Below are positions 33,404 through 41,968 of a stretch of DNA of 64,000 nt, piece after piece. The notes under the pieces were generated by a model. It did not search any database and was not told the DNA's origin. It was given only the letters and a program-made list of their open reading frames with translations. Made by a program: the position numbers and the translations under genes. This stretch comes from an uncultured Verrucomicrobia subdivision 3 bacterium (GTDB lineage: Bacteria > Verrucomicrobiota > Verrucomicrobiia > Limisphaerales > UBA11358). Numbering within the stretch: position 1 is the first letter of the stretch; every line of letters begins with the position of its first letter. The stretch is from NCBI GenBank assembly GCA_903895255.1, contig CAITTG010000101.1, positions 1 to 64,000 on the forward strand. The letters run 5' to 3'.

Positions 33404-34687
33404 ATGACAAACATCAAGTCCACGTGGTTGAGCGTGCTCATCGGCCTCGGAATGATTCTGGGAGCGATGCGGGCCCGGGGGGACGTTTTGGTGGCCACGG
33501 ATGGCGAGCGGTTTGTCGGCACCGTGGAGGAGACCAACGCCACCAACGTGGTGTTCGAGTCCAAGCTGGCCGGCCATCTGGTGTTCCTGCGCAACGCGGT
33601 CAGTGACCTGCTCATCACGCCGGTGGCGCAACTGGCAAAAATGCCGGCGGCCGTGACGAATCCCCCGGCCAAATCACTCGACTGGAAGCCGCCCGGGGTG
33701 GGGACCGACGGGGCGGACTGGGTGCAGCTCAAGTCGGGGGAGTGGCTGCGGGGCCAGTTGAAATACGTGCAAAATAAAGAAGTGGAATTTGACAGTGACG
33801 AAATGGAACAGCAAACCCTCAAACTAAAGAATGTCCGTTGCGTCTACCCGGCGCAGCCGGTCTTCACGCAGTTTGTGGACCGCGCGCCAGTCTATGGGCC
33901 GGTCGTGATCAGCAATGACGTGGTGATGGTCAGTGGCACCGCGCCGCTGTCACAGTCGCGGGAAGATTTAATCGGCATCACCACGGCGGGCAACCGGCCG
34001 GGCCTGAAGAACTGGTCGGGCAAGGCCTCGGTGGCATTCAGCCTGCAATCGGGCAACACCCACCAGACGACCATGAGCGCGAGCGCTGAACTGGCGCGGC
34101 GGACACCCAGCACGACGCTGCTGCTGGATTACTTGGGCAATTACAGCGAGTCGGACAACATTCAAATCGCCAACAACAACCGCTTCAACTCCACCTATGA
34201 CATCCGCCTGGGCAAGGATTGGTTCATCCGCCCGGTGCAGTTTGAATTTTACCAGGATGATCCGGCAAACATTAATTACCGCCTGACCGCGGGTGTCGGA
34301 GGTGGTTATTATGTGTTTGACCGCACCGGCCTGGAGTGGACGTTGTCCGCCGGCCCGAGTTATCAATATACCCGGTTTGGCACGGTGGGGCTGGGGGAGG
34401 CGGACTACACCACCACGCCGGCCGCGGGGCTGCAGTCGTCGTTCAAGGCGGACATCACACGGCGGCTGACGTTTATCCAGTCGTGGCAGAGCACCTTCAC
34501 CTCGGAGCGGGCGGGACTGTACACCCATCACATGGTGAGCACACTGGAATTTGAGGTCAAACGCCACCTGGACCTGGATGTGTCGCTCGTGTGGGATTAT
34601 CTCCAGAATCCGCAGGGAAAATCCGACGACGTGGTGCCCCAAAAGAGTGATTTGTATCTGAACGTGGGTTTTGGGGTGCGTTTCTAA
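33404..34687 (+). CDS. DUF481 (YdiY-like) outer-membrane protein
   Basis: 427 residues with a signal peptide. An N-terminal beta-rich part (GERFVGTVEETNATNVVFES, then GDWVQLKSGEWLRGQL) looks like two small SH3-like units. The C-terminal half (about 205-427) is the DUF481 barrel: KASVAFSLQSGNTHQTTMSASAEL, repeated Thr/Arg-rich strands, and a last strand ending GFGVRF. YdiY is induced by acid in E. coli, and its role is unknown. The stop is separated by one base from the next gene's ATG. Confidence 0.85.
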   Translation: MTNIKSTWLSVLIGLGMILGAMRARGDVLVATDGERFVGTVEETNATNVVFESKLAGHLVFLRNAVSDLLITPVAQLAKMPAAVTNPPAKSLDWKPPGVGTDGADWVQLKSGEWLRGQLKYVQNKEVEFDSDEMEQQTLKLKNVRCVYPAQPVFTQFVDRAPVYGPVVISNDVVMVSGTAPLSQSREDLIGITTAGNRPGLKNWSGKASVAFSLQSGNTHQTTMSASAELARRTPSTTLLLDYLGNYSESDNIQIANNNRFNSTYDIRLGKDWFIRPVQFEFYQDDPANINYRLTAGVGGGYYVFDRTGLEWTLSAGPSYQYTRFGTVGLGEADYTTTPAAGLQSSFKADITRRLTFIQSWQSTFTSERAGLYTHHMVSTLEFEVKRHLDLDVSLVWDYLQNPQGKSDDVVPQKSDLYLNVGFGVRF

Positions 34688-34688
34688 G

Positions 34689-36110
34689 ATGAAAAAAAAT
34701 CCGTTTATGACAGTTGCCAGCGGGGCGCGCCGCGCGGGGCTGGCGGGCGCGCTGGGCGCATGGCTGCTGGTGCTGCTGGCGGTCTCGGGCTGCGGGCTGC
34801 TGCACTTTGCGGGCGCGCCTCCCAAGGCCCGGGTGGGTTCGTTAACGGGTGTCACGAACAGCGGCCCGGTGGTGGTGACCGTGTTGCAGGCGCAGGTAAT
34901 GCGGTTCGCCGACGTATACGTGGCCAAGATTTCCCAGGCGTGCGACGATGTGAGCGCGCGCACTACCAACTCCACGCTGCGGTTGACGATGCTGCGCTGG
35001 AAACTGGGCCAGGCCACCTCGGCCTACATTGACGCCACCGGGGACAAGCCGGCCCTCAACGCGCTGGACATGCTGGTGCTGGTAACCATGGCGCGGATGG
35101 TGGTGGAGGAATACGCCGTGCCGACGTTCGGTCCGGAGGTGCAGCCGTTGCTCGACAAGCAACGCGAGGTGGAGACCGAGGCCTGGGCGCTGGCGGGCGG
35201 GGTGCTCAAGCCGCCGCAGCAGACGGAATTACGGGGTTTGATCGACCAGTGGCGGGCCAAAAATCCGAACCAGCGTTATATCGGGCCGGTGCGGTTCCGG
35301 GAATTTGTCACCGCGCTGGGCATGGCGCCCAACCAGGCAACTGCAGGTCCGACGAGCCTGTTTGGCCTCTTGTACCTGGATCCGCTGGCGGGCATGGATG
35401 CCACGACCGTGGCGATTCAAGACACCCGGGAACTGGCCGAGCGGGCAATGTATTATACGCAACGCATGCCGCAATTGTTGAGCTGGCAGATGGAGGTGCT
35501 GGCCGGCCAACTGGCCAGCCAGCCGGAGTCGCGGCAGGTGCTGGCGGACGCCCAAAACCTGGCGGCGGCGGCCCGGGTGTTTGCGGACACTTCGAAGCAA
35601 CTGCCGCAGATCATCAATGATCAGCGGCAGGCGGCCATCCAGCAGTTGCTGGACGGCATGACCAACCAATCCCAGGCCCTGCTGGCGGAGACGCGGCAGA
35701 CGCTGGACGCGGCCAGTGTTTCAGCGACCAACATCAATGGTGCCATCCAGTCGCTCACGGAATTTGTGCGGCTGGTCACACCCACGAACCAGGTGGCGGC
35801 GGCCGGGGCCACGAACAGCCGCTCCTTCAATGTGCAGGATTACGGCCTGGCGGCGAGCCAGATTGGGGCGGCGGCGCTGGACCTGAAAACGACCCTGGAG
35901 TCCATGAAGGAAAGCGCCCCCGAGCTGGCCGGCTGGAGCCGCCAGACGGCGGTGGAGGCGCGGCTGGCGGTGGATCACGCCTTTTGGCGCGGGGTGGCCT
36001 TGATTTTCATTTTGCTGGCCGGGGGGGCCATCACGTATATTTGCTGTCGCTTTTTTGTGAACCGGATGGAAGGCCGAACGGCCCGCCCGGCGACGCCGAA
36101 GCAGCGCTAA
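34689..36110 (+). CDS. Lipoprotein with long helical domain and a C-terminal membrane helix
   Basis: 473 residues. The N-terminus is hydrophobic and ends in LLAVSGCG, a good lipobox. The centre is almost entirely helical (SRQVLADAQNLAAAARVF, ADTSKQLPQIINDQRQAAIQQLLD), with long runs resembling coiled coil, and the C-terminus has one clear transmembrane helix (about 437-460) followed by a short basic tail. A lipid at one end and a membrane span at the other is unusual: the chain may bridge outer and inner membranes. The start ATG 34689 follows the previous stop by one base. It lies just upstream of the outer-membrane barrel and the pqi genes. Confidence 0.78.
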   Translation: MKKNPFMTVASGARRAGLAGALGAWLLVLLAVSGCGLLHFAGAPPKARVGSLTGVTNSGPVVVTVLQAQVMRFADVYVAKISQACDDVSARTTNSTLRLTMLRWKLGQATSAYIDATGDKPALNALDMLVLVTMARMVVEEYAVPTFGPEVQPLLDKQREVETEAWALAGGVLKPPQQTELRGLIDQWRAKNPNQRYIGPVRFREFVTALGMAPNQATAGPTSLFGLLYLDPLAGMDATTVAIQDTRELAERAMYYTQRMPQLLSWQMEVLAGQLASQPESRQVLADAQNLAAAARVFADTSKQLPQIINDQRQAAIQQLLDGMTNQSQALLAETRQTLDAASVSATNINGAIQSLTEFVRLVTPTNQVAAAGATNSRSFNVQDYGLAASQIGAAALDLKTTLESMKESAPELAGWSRQTAVEARLAVDHAFWRGVALIFILLAGGAITYICCRFFVNRMEGRTARPATPKQR

Positions 36111-36134
36111 AAAACCAAGAACCAAGACAATCAA

Positions 36135-37130
36135 ATGAAACTGAAAGCAACCATGAAACACCTATGGGCGGCGCCAGCGGTGGCGGGGACAGCGCTGGGA
36201 TTTTGCACGGCGCACGCTTTGCCGCTCCTGCCGCTGCCGGGGGCGGTGGTGGATGACATCAAAAACACGGCGAGCACGCGGATTGAGTCCCAGGACGTGC
36301 TGGCGGGTGATTACGGGATCAACGGCGGGTCTTACACGGCGGACAACAACATGAAAATCAACCTCACCAAGTTTGGCGGGGCGGGCGACATCGGTGATCC
36401 GGTGGCCCTGGGCAACACGGGGATTGCCTACCAGCCGCAAGTGCAGGGCAGCATGGGGGTCTCCTCGGCCAAGCGCACCTATGATTTCAGCTCGGGTCCG
36501 GAGCGGATCGCGAACGGGGACGTGAACATTGACAACACGTTTGCCATCCAGTTCGGCGGCGGCGCGCGGTTCTGGCTCTCAGACAAACTGAGCTTTGCCC
36601 CCACCATCATGGGCATGTATGGCCACACCTACAATTCCTACACGGGTAACAACCATATCAATTACGAAAAAGCCGAGGCGGATGGTTTGATTGGCTGGGA
36701 TGTGGACACCTGGACGGTCCGTCCGGCCGGGCAGATCCAATATGTGGAAACCTGGAAGCGGACGATTTTCACCCTCAGTTCAGCAGGCACTTATTATCAC
36801 ACGGAAAGCTTCACCAGCTCGAACCCCAACTTCAGCATCAACGGGGATTCGGAAGCCTGGGAAAACAAGATTGACGTGGACGTGCCGCTGGGTGTGGAGC
36901 TGTACAACCATGAGCTTCGCACAGGCGGGTATTTCCGGCGCACGGATTTCTACAACGGCCTGCAGGAAGGTTTGAACACCAGCCACGTTTACGAAGTGAA
37001 CGGGCGGCTGGTGCTGGATTTCCTGGGCCAGCTCTGGAAAGTGCAGTACATCGGCGTGGGCGCCTCCTATTTGTGGGGCAGCAACTTCCACGGCGTGTCG
37101 TACGGCGCGGATGTGGCCTTCCGGTTCTGA
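36135..37130 (+). CDS. Predicted outer-membrane beta-barrel (autotransporter-like) protein
   Basis: 331 residues with a signal peptide (cleavage near AHALP). After a short linker with a DIKNTASTRIESQD stretch, the chain is made of long amphipathic strands (FAIQFGGGARFWLSDKLSFAPTIM; GYFRRTDFYNGLQEGLN; VLDFLGQLWKVQYIGVGASYLWG) and ends VSYGADVAFRF, the C-terminal Phe expected for BAM-dependent insertion. It resembles solitary autotransporter-type barrels with 12-14 strands. It sits 25 bases after the lipoprotein/TM gene and 5 bases before pqiA, so it is probably part of the same transcript. Confidence 0.76.
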   Translation: MKLKATMKHLWAAPAVAGTALGFCTAHALPLLPLPGAVVDDIKNTASTRIESQDVLAGDYGINGGSYTADNNMKINLTKFGGAGDIGDPVALGNTGIAYQPQVQGSMGVSSAKRTYDFSSGPERIANGDVNIDNTFAIQFGGGARFWLSDKLSFAPTIMGMYGHTYNSYTGNNHINYEKAEADGLIGWDVDTWTVRPAGQIQYVETWKRTIFTLSSAGTYYHTESFTSSNPNFSINGDSEAWENKIDVDVPLGVELYNHELRTGGYFRRTDFYNGLQEGLNTSHVYEVNGRLVLDFLGQLWKVQYIGVGASYLWGSNFHGVSYGADVAFRF

Positions 37131-37134
37131 ACCC

Positions 37135-37821
37135 ATGACGCCGCCGGCCCCCCACCCGCATTCCGGCTGCAACGAGCCGCTGGCCGACGCCAGCCTCATT
37201 GCCTGTCCGGACTGCGACCTGATGCAGCGCATCCCCGCCGCCCCGCCCGGGGCGTCGGTGCGGTGTCCGCGTTGTGACAAGGAATTGTGGCGCCACCGGG
37301 TGGATTCCCAAAACCGCACCCTCGCGCTGTCGCTGGCGGCGCTGGTGTTATATATCATTGCCAACACGCTGCCGATGCTGGGGCTCTCGGCCGTGGGGCA
37401 TGCGGCCGAGACGACGGTGGTCGGCGGCGCGATTCAACTCTGGCATGACGACAACCAGATCGTGGCGGTGCTGGTGCTCTTCGCGGCGGTGATCGCCCCG
37501 GCGCTGCAGATTGGCCTGCAACTCCTGATTCTCCTCGGCTGTCTCTTCGAGCGGCCACCGCTGTGGGTGGGTCATTTGCTGCGCCACCAGCCCTTTACGC
37601 AGACGTGGTGCATGATTGAGGTCATGATGATTGGCGTGCTGGTGGCGCTCACCAAGATCGCCGAATATGCCACAGTCATTCCCGGCCTCGCCCTGTTTTC
37701 GCTGGGCGCGCTGATCTTCGTGCTGGCGGCGATGCAGTCGAGCTTTGATCCCCGCGAAGTCTGGAATCGGGTGACCTGGGCGGAGGCCACCACCCGGCCG
37801 GGACAGGAGGCCGTGCGATGA
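37135..37821 (+). CDS. PqiA-family membrane protein (first of two)
   Basis: 228 residues. An N-terminal zinc-ribbon (ACPDCDLMQRIP...VRCPRCDKEL, four cysteines) is followed by four membrane helices. Motifs such as LALSLAALVLYIIANTLPML, GAIQLWHDDNQIVAVLVL, and MIEVMMIGVLVALTKIAEYA match PqiA. PqiA acts with PqiB/PqiC in lipid traffic between inner and outer membrane. Two separate PqiA genes are present here, whereas the E. coli PqiA is a single protein of two such halves. The second copy starts in an ATGA overlap. Confidence 0.93.
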   Translation: MTPPAPHPHSGCNEPLADASLIACPDCDLMQRIPAAPPGASVRCPRCDKELWRHRVDSQNRTLALSLAALVLYIIANTLPMLGLSAVGHAAETTVVGGAIQLWHDDNQIVAVLVLFAAVIAPALQIGLQLLILLGCLFERPPLWVGHLLRHQPFTQTWCMIEVMMIGVLVALTKIAEYATVIPGLALFSLGALIFVLAAMQSSFDPREVWNRVTWAEATTRPGQEAVR

Positions 37822-38477
37822 GCACGCGCCACCCCACCGCGCTGAACCACGGCCTGCAAAGCTGCCGGGAATGCGGCTTGCTCTCGCGGCCCGCGCCCGG
37901 CGTCGTCGTGGGGCGCTGCCCGCGCTGTGATGAGGAGCTGGACTTTCGCAAGCCCGACAGCCTGCAACGCACCCTGGCGTATTTGATCGCGGCGTCCATT
38001 TGTTATATTCCCGCCAACCTCCTGCCGGTGCTGACGACCATCACCTCCGGCAGCAGCGAATCGGACACGATCATGCAGGGCGTGGTGCTGTTGTGGTCGC
38101 CCACGGGCTGGCCGCTTTCGATCATCGTGCTGTTTGCGAGCGTGATGATTCCCAGCGCAAAAATCCTGGCGCTGCTGTACCTGGTTTATTCCGTGAAGAC
38201 GGGCTCGCTCAAGAACAACCAGCAGCGGGTGAAGTTGTACCGGATGGTGGAAATCATCGGGCGCTGGTCGATGGTGGACGTGTTTGTGGACACGTTCACG
38301 GTGGCGCTGATCCAATTGCAACCCTTGATGTCCGTGGAGCCGGGGCCCGGCCTGTTATTTTTTGCAGCGGTGGTGGTGCTGACCATGCTGGCGGTGGAAT
38401 CGTTTGATCCGCGCCTGATTTGGGATGCCACCAGTTCCCAACCCATTCAACCTGAGAAAGCGAGCCCTTATGCCTGA
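37818..38477 (+). CDS. PqiA-family membrane protein (second of two)
   Basis: 219 residues, similar in design to its neighbour: zinc-ribbon (LQSCRECGLLSR...GRCPRCDEELD), then four membrane helices with ASICYIPANLLPVLTTITSG, VVLLWSPTGWPL, KILALLYLVYSV and MVEIIGRWSMVDVFVDTFTV. Its start overlaps the previous stop (ATGA) and its end overlaps the MCE gene by 8 bases. Together the two genes equal one full-length PqiA, so they probably form a heterodimer. Confidence 0.93.
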   Translation: MSTRHPTALNHGLQSCRECGLLSRPAPGVVVGRCPRCDEELDFRKPDSLQRTLAYLIAASICYIPANLLPVLTTITSGSSESDTIMQGVVLLWSPTGWPLSIIVLFASVMIPSAKILALLYLVYSVKTGSLKNNQQRVKLYRMVEIIGRWSMVDVFVDTFTVALIQLQPLMSVEPGPGLLFFAAVVVLTMLAVESFDPRLIWDATSSQPIQPEKASPYA

Positions 38478-40104
38478 CCACGACCCCTCCCTCCCGCACG
38501 TGCCCGAAGCCAAAACGATTCCACGCAAACGAACGCGCCTCTCGCTCGTGTGGGTCATTCCCATCCTGGCCGCTGTCGCCGGTGCCTGGATTGCGGTGAC
38601 CCGCATCCTGAACCAGGGCCCCGAGATCACCATTGTATTTTCCTCGGCCGACGGCCTGGAAGCGAAGAAAACCAAGGTCAACTTTAACGGCATGGACGTG
38701 GGCCTGCTCACGGACATCAAATATTCGGAGGATCACAAGCATGTCATCGCCACCGCGCAGTTAAGTCCCACGGCCAGGAGCTTTATTGTCAAGGACACCC
38801 TGTTCTGGGTGGTGAAGCCGCGGATGAACGGCCTGAGCATCTCGGGGCTGGGAACGATTCTGTCCGGTAATTACATCGGCATGGAGTTGGGCCAGTCGCA
38901 TGAAACGGAACACCATTTCGTCGCGCTCGACCAACCGCCCTTCACCAGTGACGTCCCCGGAAAGTTTTACACCCTGCACACGCCGCAACTGGGATCGCTG
39001 GGTGAGGGCACACCGATTTATTACCGCAAACTCAATGCCGGGCAGGTGGTGTCTTATGAGCTGGACAAGGCCGGCAATGCGCTCAATGTGCGCATTTTTG
39101 TGAAGGAGCCCTATGACCAGTTTGTCACCGCGGACACCCGGTTCTGGAATGCGAGCGGCGTCGATGTTTCGCTGAGTGCCAGCGGGTTGCAAGTGCAGAC
39201 CGAATCCGTGCTGTCCATCCTGGCCGGCGGGGTGGCCTTTGAAACACCCACCGCCGACAAACCACGGCCCGTGGCGGCAGAAGGCGCGGATTTCACCTTG
39301 TTTGAAGACCGCGCTTCAGCCTTCCGGCCGCCCCCGCGTGATCCGCAAACGTACGTCTTGGTTTTCAAGCAATCCGTCCGCGGCCTGACCGTCGGCGCGC
39401 CGGTGCAAATCGGCGGCATTGATGTGGGCGAGGTAATCAAGATCAACCCGCAATTTGACGCCCAGAGCGTCGAGTTTTCGGTGCCGGTGACCGTCGTGGT
39501 GGATCCCATGCGCTACGGGGTGCGCTTTTTGAATACGCCGGACGGGGCTGACCTGGTCGACATCCGGAAAAAAGTCATGGACATCATGGTCGGGCGCGGC
39601 CTGTGTGCCCAACTGAAAACCGGCAGCCTGGTGAGCGGGTCGCTATATGTGGCGATTGATTTTGTGCCCGGCCAGTCCGCGCCGCCGCTGGACTGGTCGC
39701 ATTCGCCGGTGGAACTGCCGACCGTTTCGGGCAAGCTGGAAGCCATTGAGGACAGTGTGGCCGGACTGCTGAAGAATGTGAACCAGACGGTGACGGATGT
39801 GGGCGGCACCCTGACCAATGTGGACCATGTGCTGGTAAGCGCGAACGCGTTGATCGCGCCCGACTCCAAGCTGGTCAACAACCTGAACGAAACCCTCGCG
39901 GGCGCCCGCGGCACCCTGACCAATGCGGACACGCTGATTGGCAACGCCGGCAGCCTGCTGGCCCCCGACTCGGCCCTCATGGCCCAGTTGGACAATCTGC
40001 TCAAGCAGGGCGGGGGCGCGGCGCAAGCGCTGCGCGTGCTCGCCGACTATCTCGAACGTCACCCTGAAGCCCTCATTCGCGGTAAAACCGGAGAAGCCAA
40101 ATAA
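38470..40104 (+). CDS. pqiB: PqiB-like MCE protein
   Basis: 544 residues. One N-terminal membrane anchor (LSLVWVIPILAAVAGAWIAVTRIL) then three MCE domains: first DGLEAKKTKVNFNGMDVGLLTD with LGTILSGNYIGMELG; second around the SGLQVQTESVLSILAGGVAFETP; third SVRGLTVGAPVQIGGIDVGEVI. The C-terminal part is helical (repeated Thr-Leu-Thr-Asn pattern). In E. coli PqiB the three MCE hexamers and the C-terminal coiled coil form a tunnel across the periplasm. Start ATG 38470 lies within the last codons of pqiA2. Confidence 0.94.
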   Translation: MPDHDPSLPHVPEAKTIPRKRTRLSLVWVIPILAAVAGAWIAVTRILNQGPEITIVFSSADGLEAKKTKVNFNGMDVGLLTDIKYSEDHKHVIATAQLSPTARSFIVKDTLFWVVKPRMNGLSISGLGTILSGNYIGMELGQSHETEHHFVALDQPPFTSDVPGKFYTLHTPQLGSLGEGTPIYYRKLNAGQVVSYELDKAGNALNVRIFVKEPYDQFVTADTRFWNASGVDVSLSASGLQVQTESVLSILAGGVAFETPTADKPRPVAAEGADFTLFEDRASAFRPPPRDPQTYVLVFKQSVRGLTVGAPVQIGGIDVGEVIKINPQFDAQSVEFSVPVTVVVDPMRYGVRFLNTPDGADLVDIRKKVMDIMVGRGLCAQLKTGSLVSGSLYVAIDFVPGQSAPPLDWSHSPVELPTVSGKLEAIEDSVAGLLKNVNQTVTDVGGTLTNVDHVLVSANALIAPDSKLVNNLNETLAGARGTLTNADTLIGNAGSLLAPDSALMAQLDNLLKQGGGAAQALRVLADYLERHPEALIRGKTGEAK

Positions 40105-40688
40105 TGAAAACCACCCTGAAACCTCTCATCGCCCTCGCCAGTCTCGCCCTGCTGGCGGCGGGCTGTGCCTCGTCCTCCTCCAAGTTCTACACCCTCAACG
40201 CCACCGCCACGGCGGTCAGCCCGGCGGATGCCCACTATACGGTGGCCGTCGGACCGGTCCTGATTCCCGCCGAGGTGGACCGCCCCCAGTTCACCGTGCA
40301 GGTGGCCCCAAACCGGGTGGCCCTGGACGAGTTCAACCGCTGGGCGGCCCCGCTGAACGACAACATTGCCAGCGTGGTGGCGGCCAACCTCTCCGCGCTC
40401 TTGGGCACACCCCGCGTCACCGCGACGGCGCTGGCCAACTTTAATGCGGATTATCAGGTCAGCCTGAACCTCCAGCGCTTCGAATCCGTCCCGGGCAAAT
40501 CAGTGACGGTGGCGGCGATTTGGGTGGTCAAACCGGCCCACGGCCTGGCAGTCTCCGGCCAGACGGTGGCGGAGGAGCCGGTGGCGGACGCGTCGTACGA
40601 AGCCCTGGCCGCCGCGCACAGCCAGGCGCTGGCCAAGGTGAGCGGGGACATTGCCGCCGCCATCCGCACCGCTGCGAGTGGATCGTAA
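40104..40688 (+). CDS. pqiC: PqiC-like outer-membrane lipoprotein
   Basis: 194 residues with a lipoprotein signal (LLAAGC). After the lipobox, SSKFYTLNATATA and TVAVGPVLIPAEVDRPQFTVQ, LDEFNRWAAPLNDNI and the C-terminal helix fit the ABC-type transport auxiliary lipoprotein (PqiC/YmbA) family. In E. coli PqiC forms a ring at the outer membrane that caps PqiB. The ATG overlaps the pqiB stop as TAATG. This completes the A-A-B-C order. Confidence 0.94.
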   Translation: MKTTLKPLIALASLALLAAGCASSSSKFYTLNATATAVSPADAHYTVAVGPVLIPAEVDRPQFTVQVAPNRVALDEFNRWAAPLNDNIASVVAANLSALLGTPRVTATALANFNADYQVSLNLQRFESVPGKSVTVAAIWVVKPAHGLAVSGQTVAEEPVADASYEALAAAHSQALAKVSGDIAAAIRTAASGS

Positions 40689-40700
40689 GTCAGGGGAATC

Positions 40701-41462
40701 ATGACTTCGACGTACATCGCTCTGTTCAGCACCGCCTGCATTTTTGGCGGCGCGCTGCTGGGATTGCATTTGAAGCGCCGGCTGCCCGGGCATCATCTGA
40801 ACCCTGATTCCAAGGACACCGTCAAGCTGGGGAGCGGCCTGCTGGCCACGCTGTCGGCCCTGATCCTCGGCCTGCTGGTGAGTTCAGCGAAGAACTCCTT
40901 CGACACCATGAACGCCGAAATCGTGCAAAGCGCGGCCAAAATTGTATATCTGGACCGGGTCCTGGCCGACTACGGTCCCGAGACCAAGGAGATCCGCGAC
41001 CAATTACGCCGGACCATTGCCCTGCGCATCCGGATGATCTGGCCGGCGGATGTCACCAACAACGACGGGGTGGCCGCGTTTGAGAAGGGCAAAGGGATAG
41101 AGGAGCTGCAATTGCAAATGTACCAACTGACCCCGGGGAATGAGTTGCAGCGGGCGATGTTTCAGCAGGCCCAGCAAGTATTTGGCGAACTGCGGCTGGC
41201 CCGCTGGGTGGTGATTGAACAGACGCAAAATGCCCTGCCCATGACCTTCCTGGTGGTGCTGCTCTTTTGGCTCACCGCCTTGCACATGAGTTTTGGCCTG
41301 TTCGCGCCCACGAATTGGACGGTCATCTTTGTCCTGCTGATCTGTGCCTTGTCCGAGGCGGGAGCGATCTTCCTCATCCTCGAAATGAGTCATCCGCTGA
41401 GCGGGTTGATCAAAGTTTCCAGCGCGCCGATGTTGAAGGCCTTGGAACATTTGGGGCAATAG
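40701..41462 (+). CDS. DUF4239 (bestrophin-like) membrane protein
   Basis: 253 residues. Two N-terminal helices (IALFSTACIFGGALLGLHL and GSGLLATLSALILGLLVSS) flank the conserved DUF4239 stretch SAKNSFDTMNAEIVQSAAKIVYLD, then a helical cytoplasmic region, and two C-terminal helices (FLVVLLFWLTALHMSFGLF and VIFVLLICALSEAGAIFLIL). The family is bestrophin-like in topology; activity is not established. It follows pqiC by 12 bases, so it is likely co-transcribed. Confidence 0.83.
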   Translation: MTSTYIALFSTACIFGGALLGLHLKRRLPGHHLNPDSKDTVKLGSGLLATLSALILGLLVSSAKNSFDTMNAEIVQSAAKIVYLDRVLADYGPETKEIRDQLRRTIALRIRMIWPADVTNNDGVAAFEKGKGIEELQLQMYQLTPGNELQRAMFQQAQQVFGELRLARWVVIEQTQNALPMTFLVVLLFWLTALHMSFGLFAPTNWTVIFVLLICALSEAGAIFLILEMSHPLSGLIKVSSAPMLKALEHLGQ

Positions 41463-41476
41463 CGCGTGCCCGGTTT

Positions 41477-41968
41477 ATGGATTCGGACCCATACGTCATT
41501 TCGCTCCGGGAAGTCTGCTGGGGGGGCACCCTGGTGGCCATCACCATGGCCATGCATGGGTGCGGCATGCTGGTCATCATGCGCATCGTCAACGGACTCA
41601 AAGCACACTGGGCGGACCGGCCCACTTTGTTATCGGGGCTGGGCATCCTCATTCTGGCGAGCTGGCTGATCATGGTTTTGCATCTGAGCGAGGTGGTCGT
41701 CTGGGCCGCGTTCTTCCTCTGGAAAGGCGCCTTCCCCAACCACAGCCTGGCTTATTACTTCTCCCTAAACGAATACACCACCCTGGGCAGCAATTATAAC
41801 CTGCCCTTGGACTGGCGGCTGCTCGAAGGCATGATCGCCATGGCGGGGTTGCTGACGTTTGCGTGGTCCACGGGCATCCTCTTCACGCTGGCCCAGGATT
41901 TTCAGGACCAGCAAATGCAGTTGCTCAAGCTGCGCCGGGAGCAAGCGGCCAAGCCGGTTAAGCGCTGA
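41477..41968 (+). CDS. Two-helix channel-like membrane protein
   Basis: 163 residues with two to three membrane helices and a pore-like segment in between. The sequence LAYYFSLNEYTTLGSNY occupies the position of the K+ filter (normally TVGYGD) and is clearly atypical, so K+ selectivity cannot be assumed. The end has a charged cytoplasmic tail (QDFQDQQMQLLKLRRE). The ATG at 41477 is 15 bases after the DUF4239 stop. Its 3' end overlaps the convergent methyltransferase gene by 11 bases. It completes the plus-strand cluster. Confidence 0.7.
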   Translation: MDSDPYVISLREVCWGGTLVAITMAMHGCGMLVIMRIVNGLKAHWADRPTLLSGLGILILASWLIMVLHLSEVVVWAAFFLWKGAFPNHSLAYYFSLNEYTTLGSNYNLPLDWRLLEGMIAMAGLLTFAWSTGILFTLAQDFQDQQMQLLKLRREQAAKPVKR

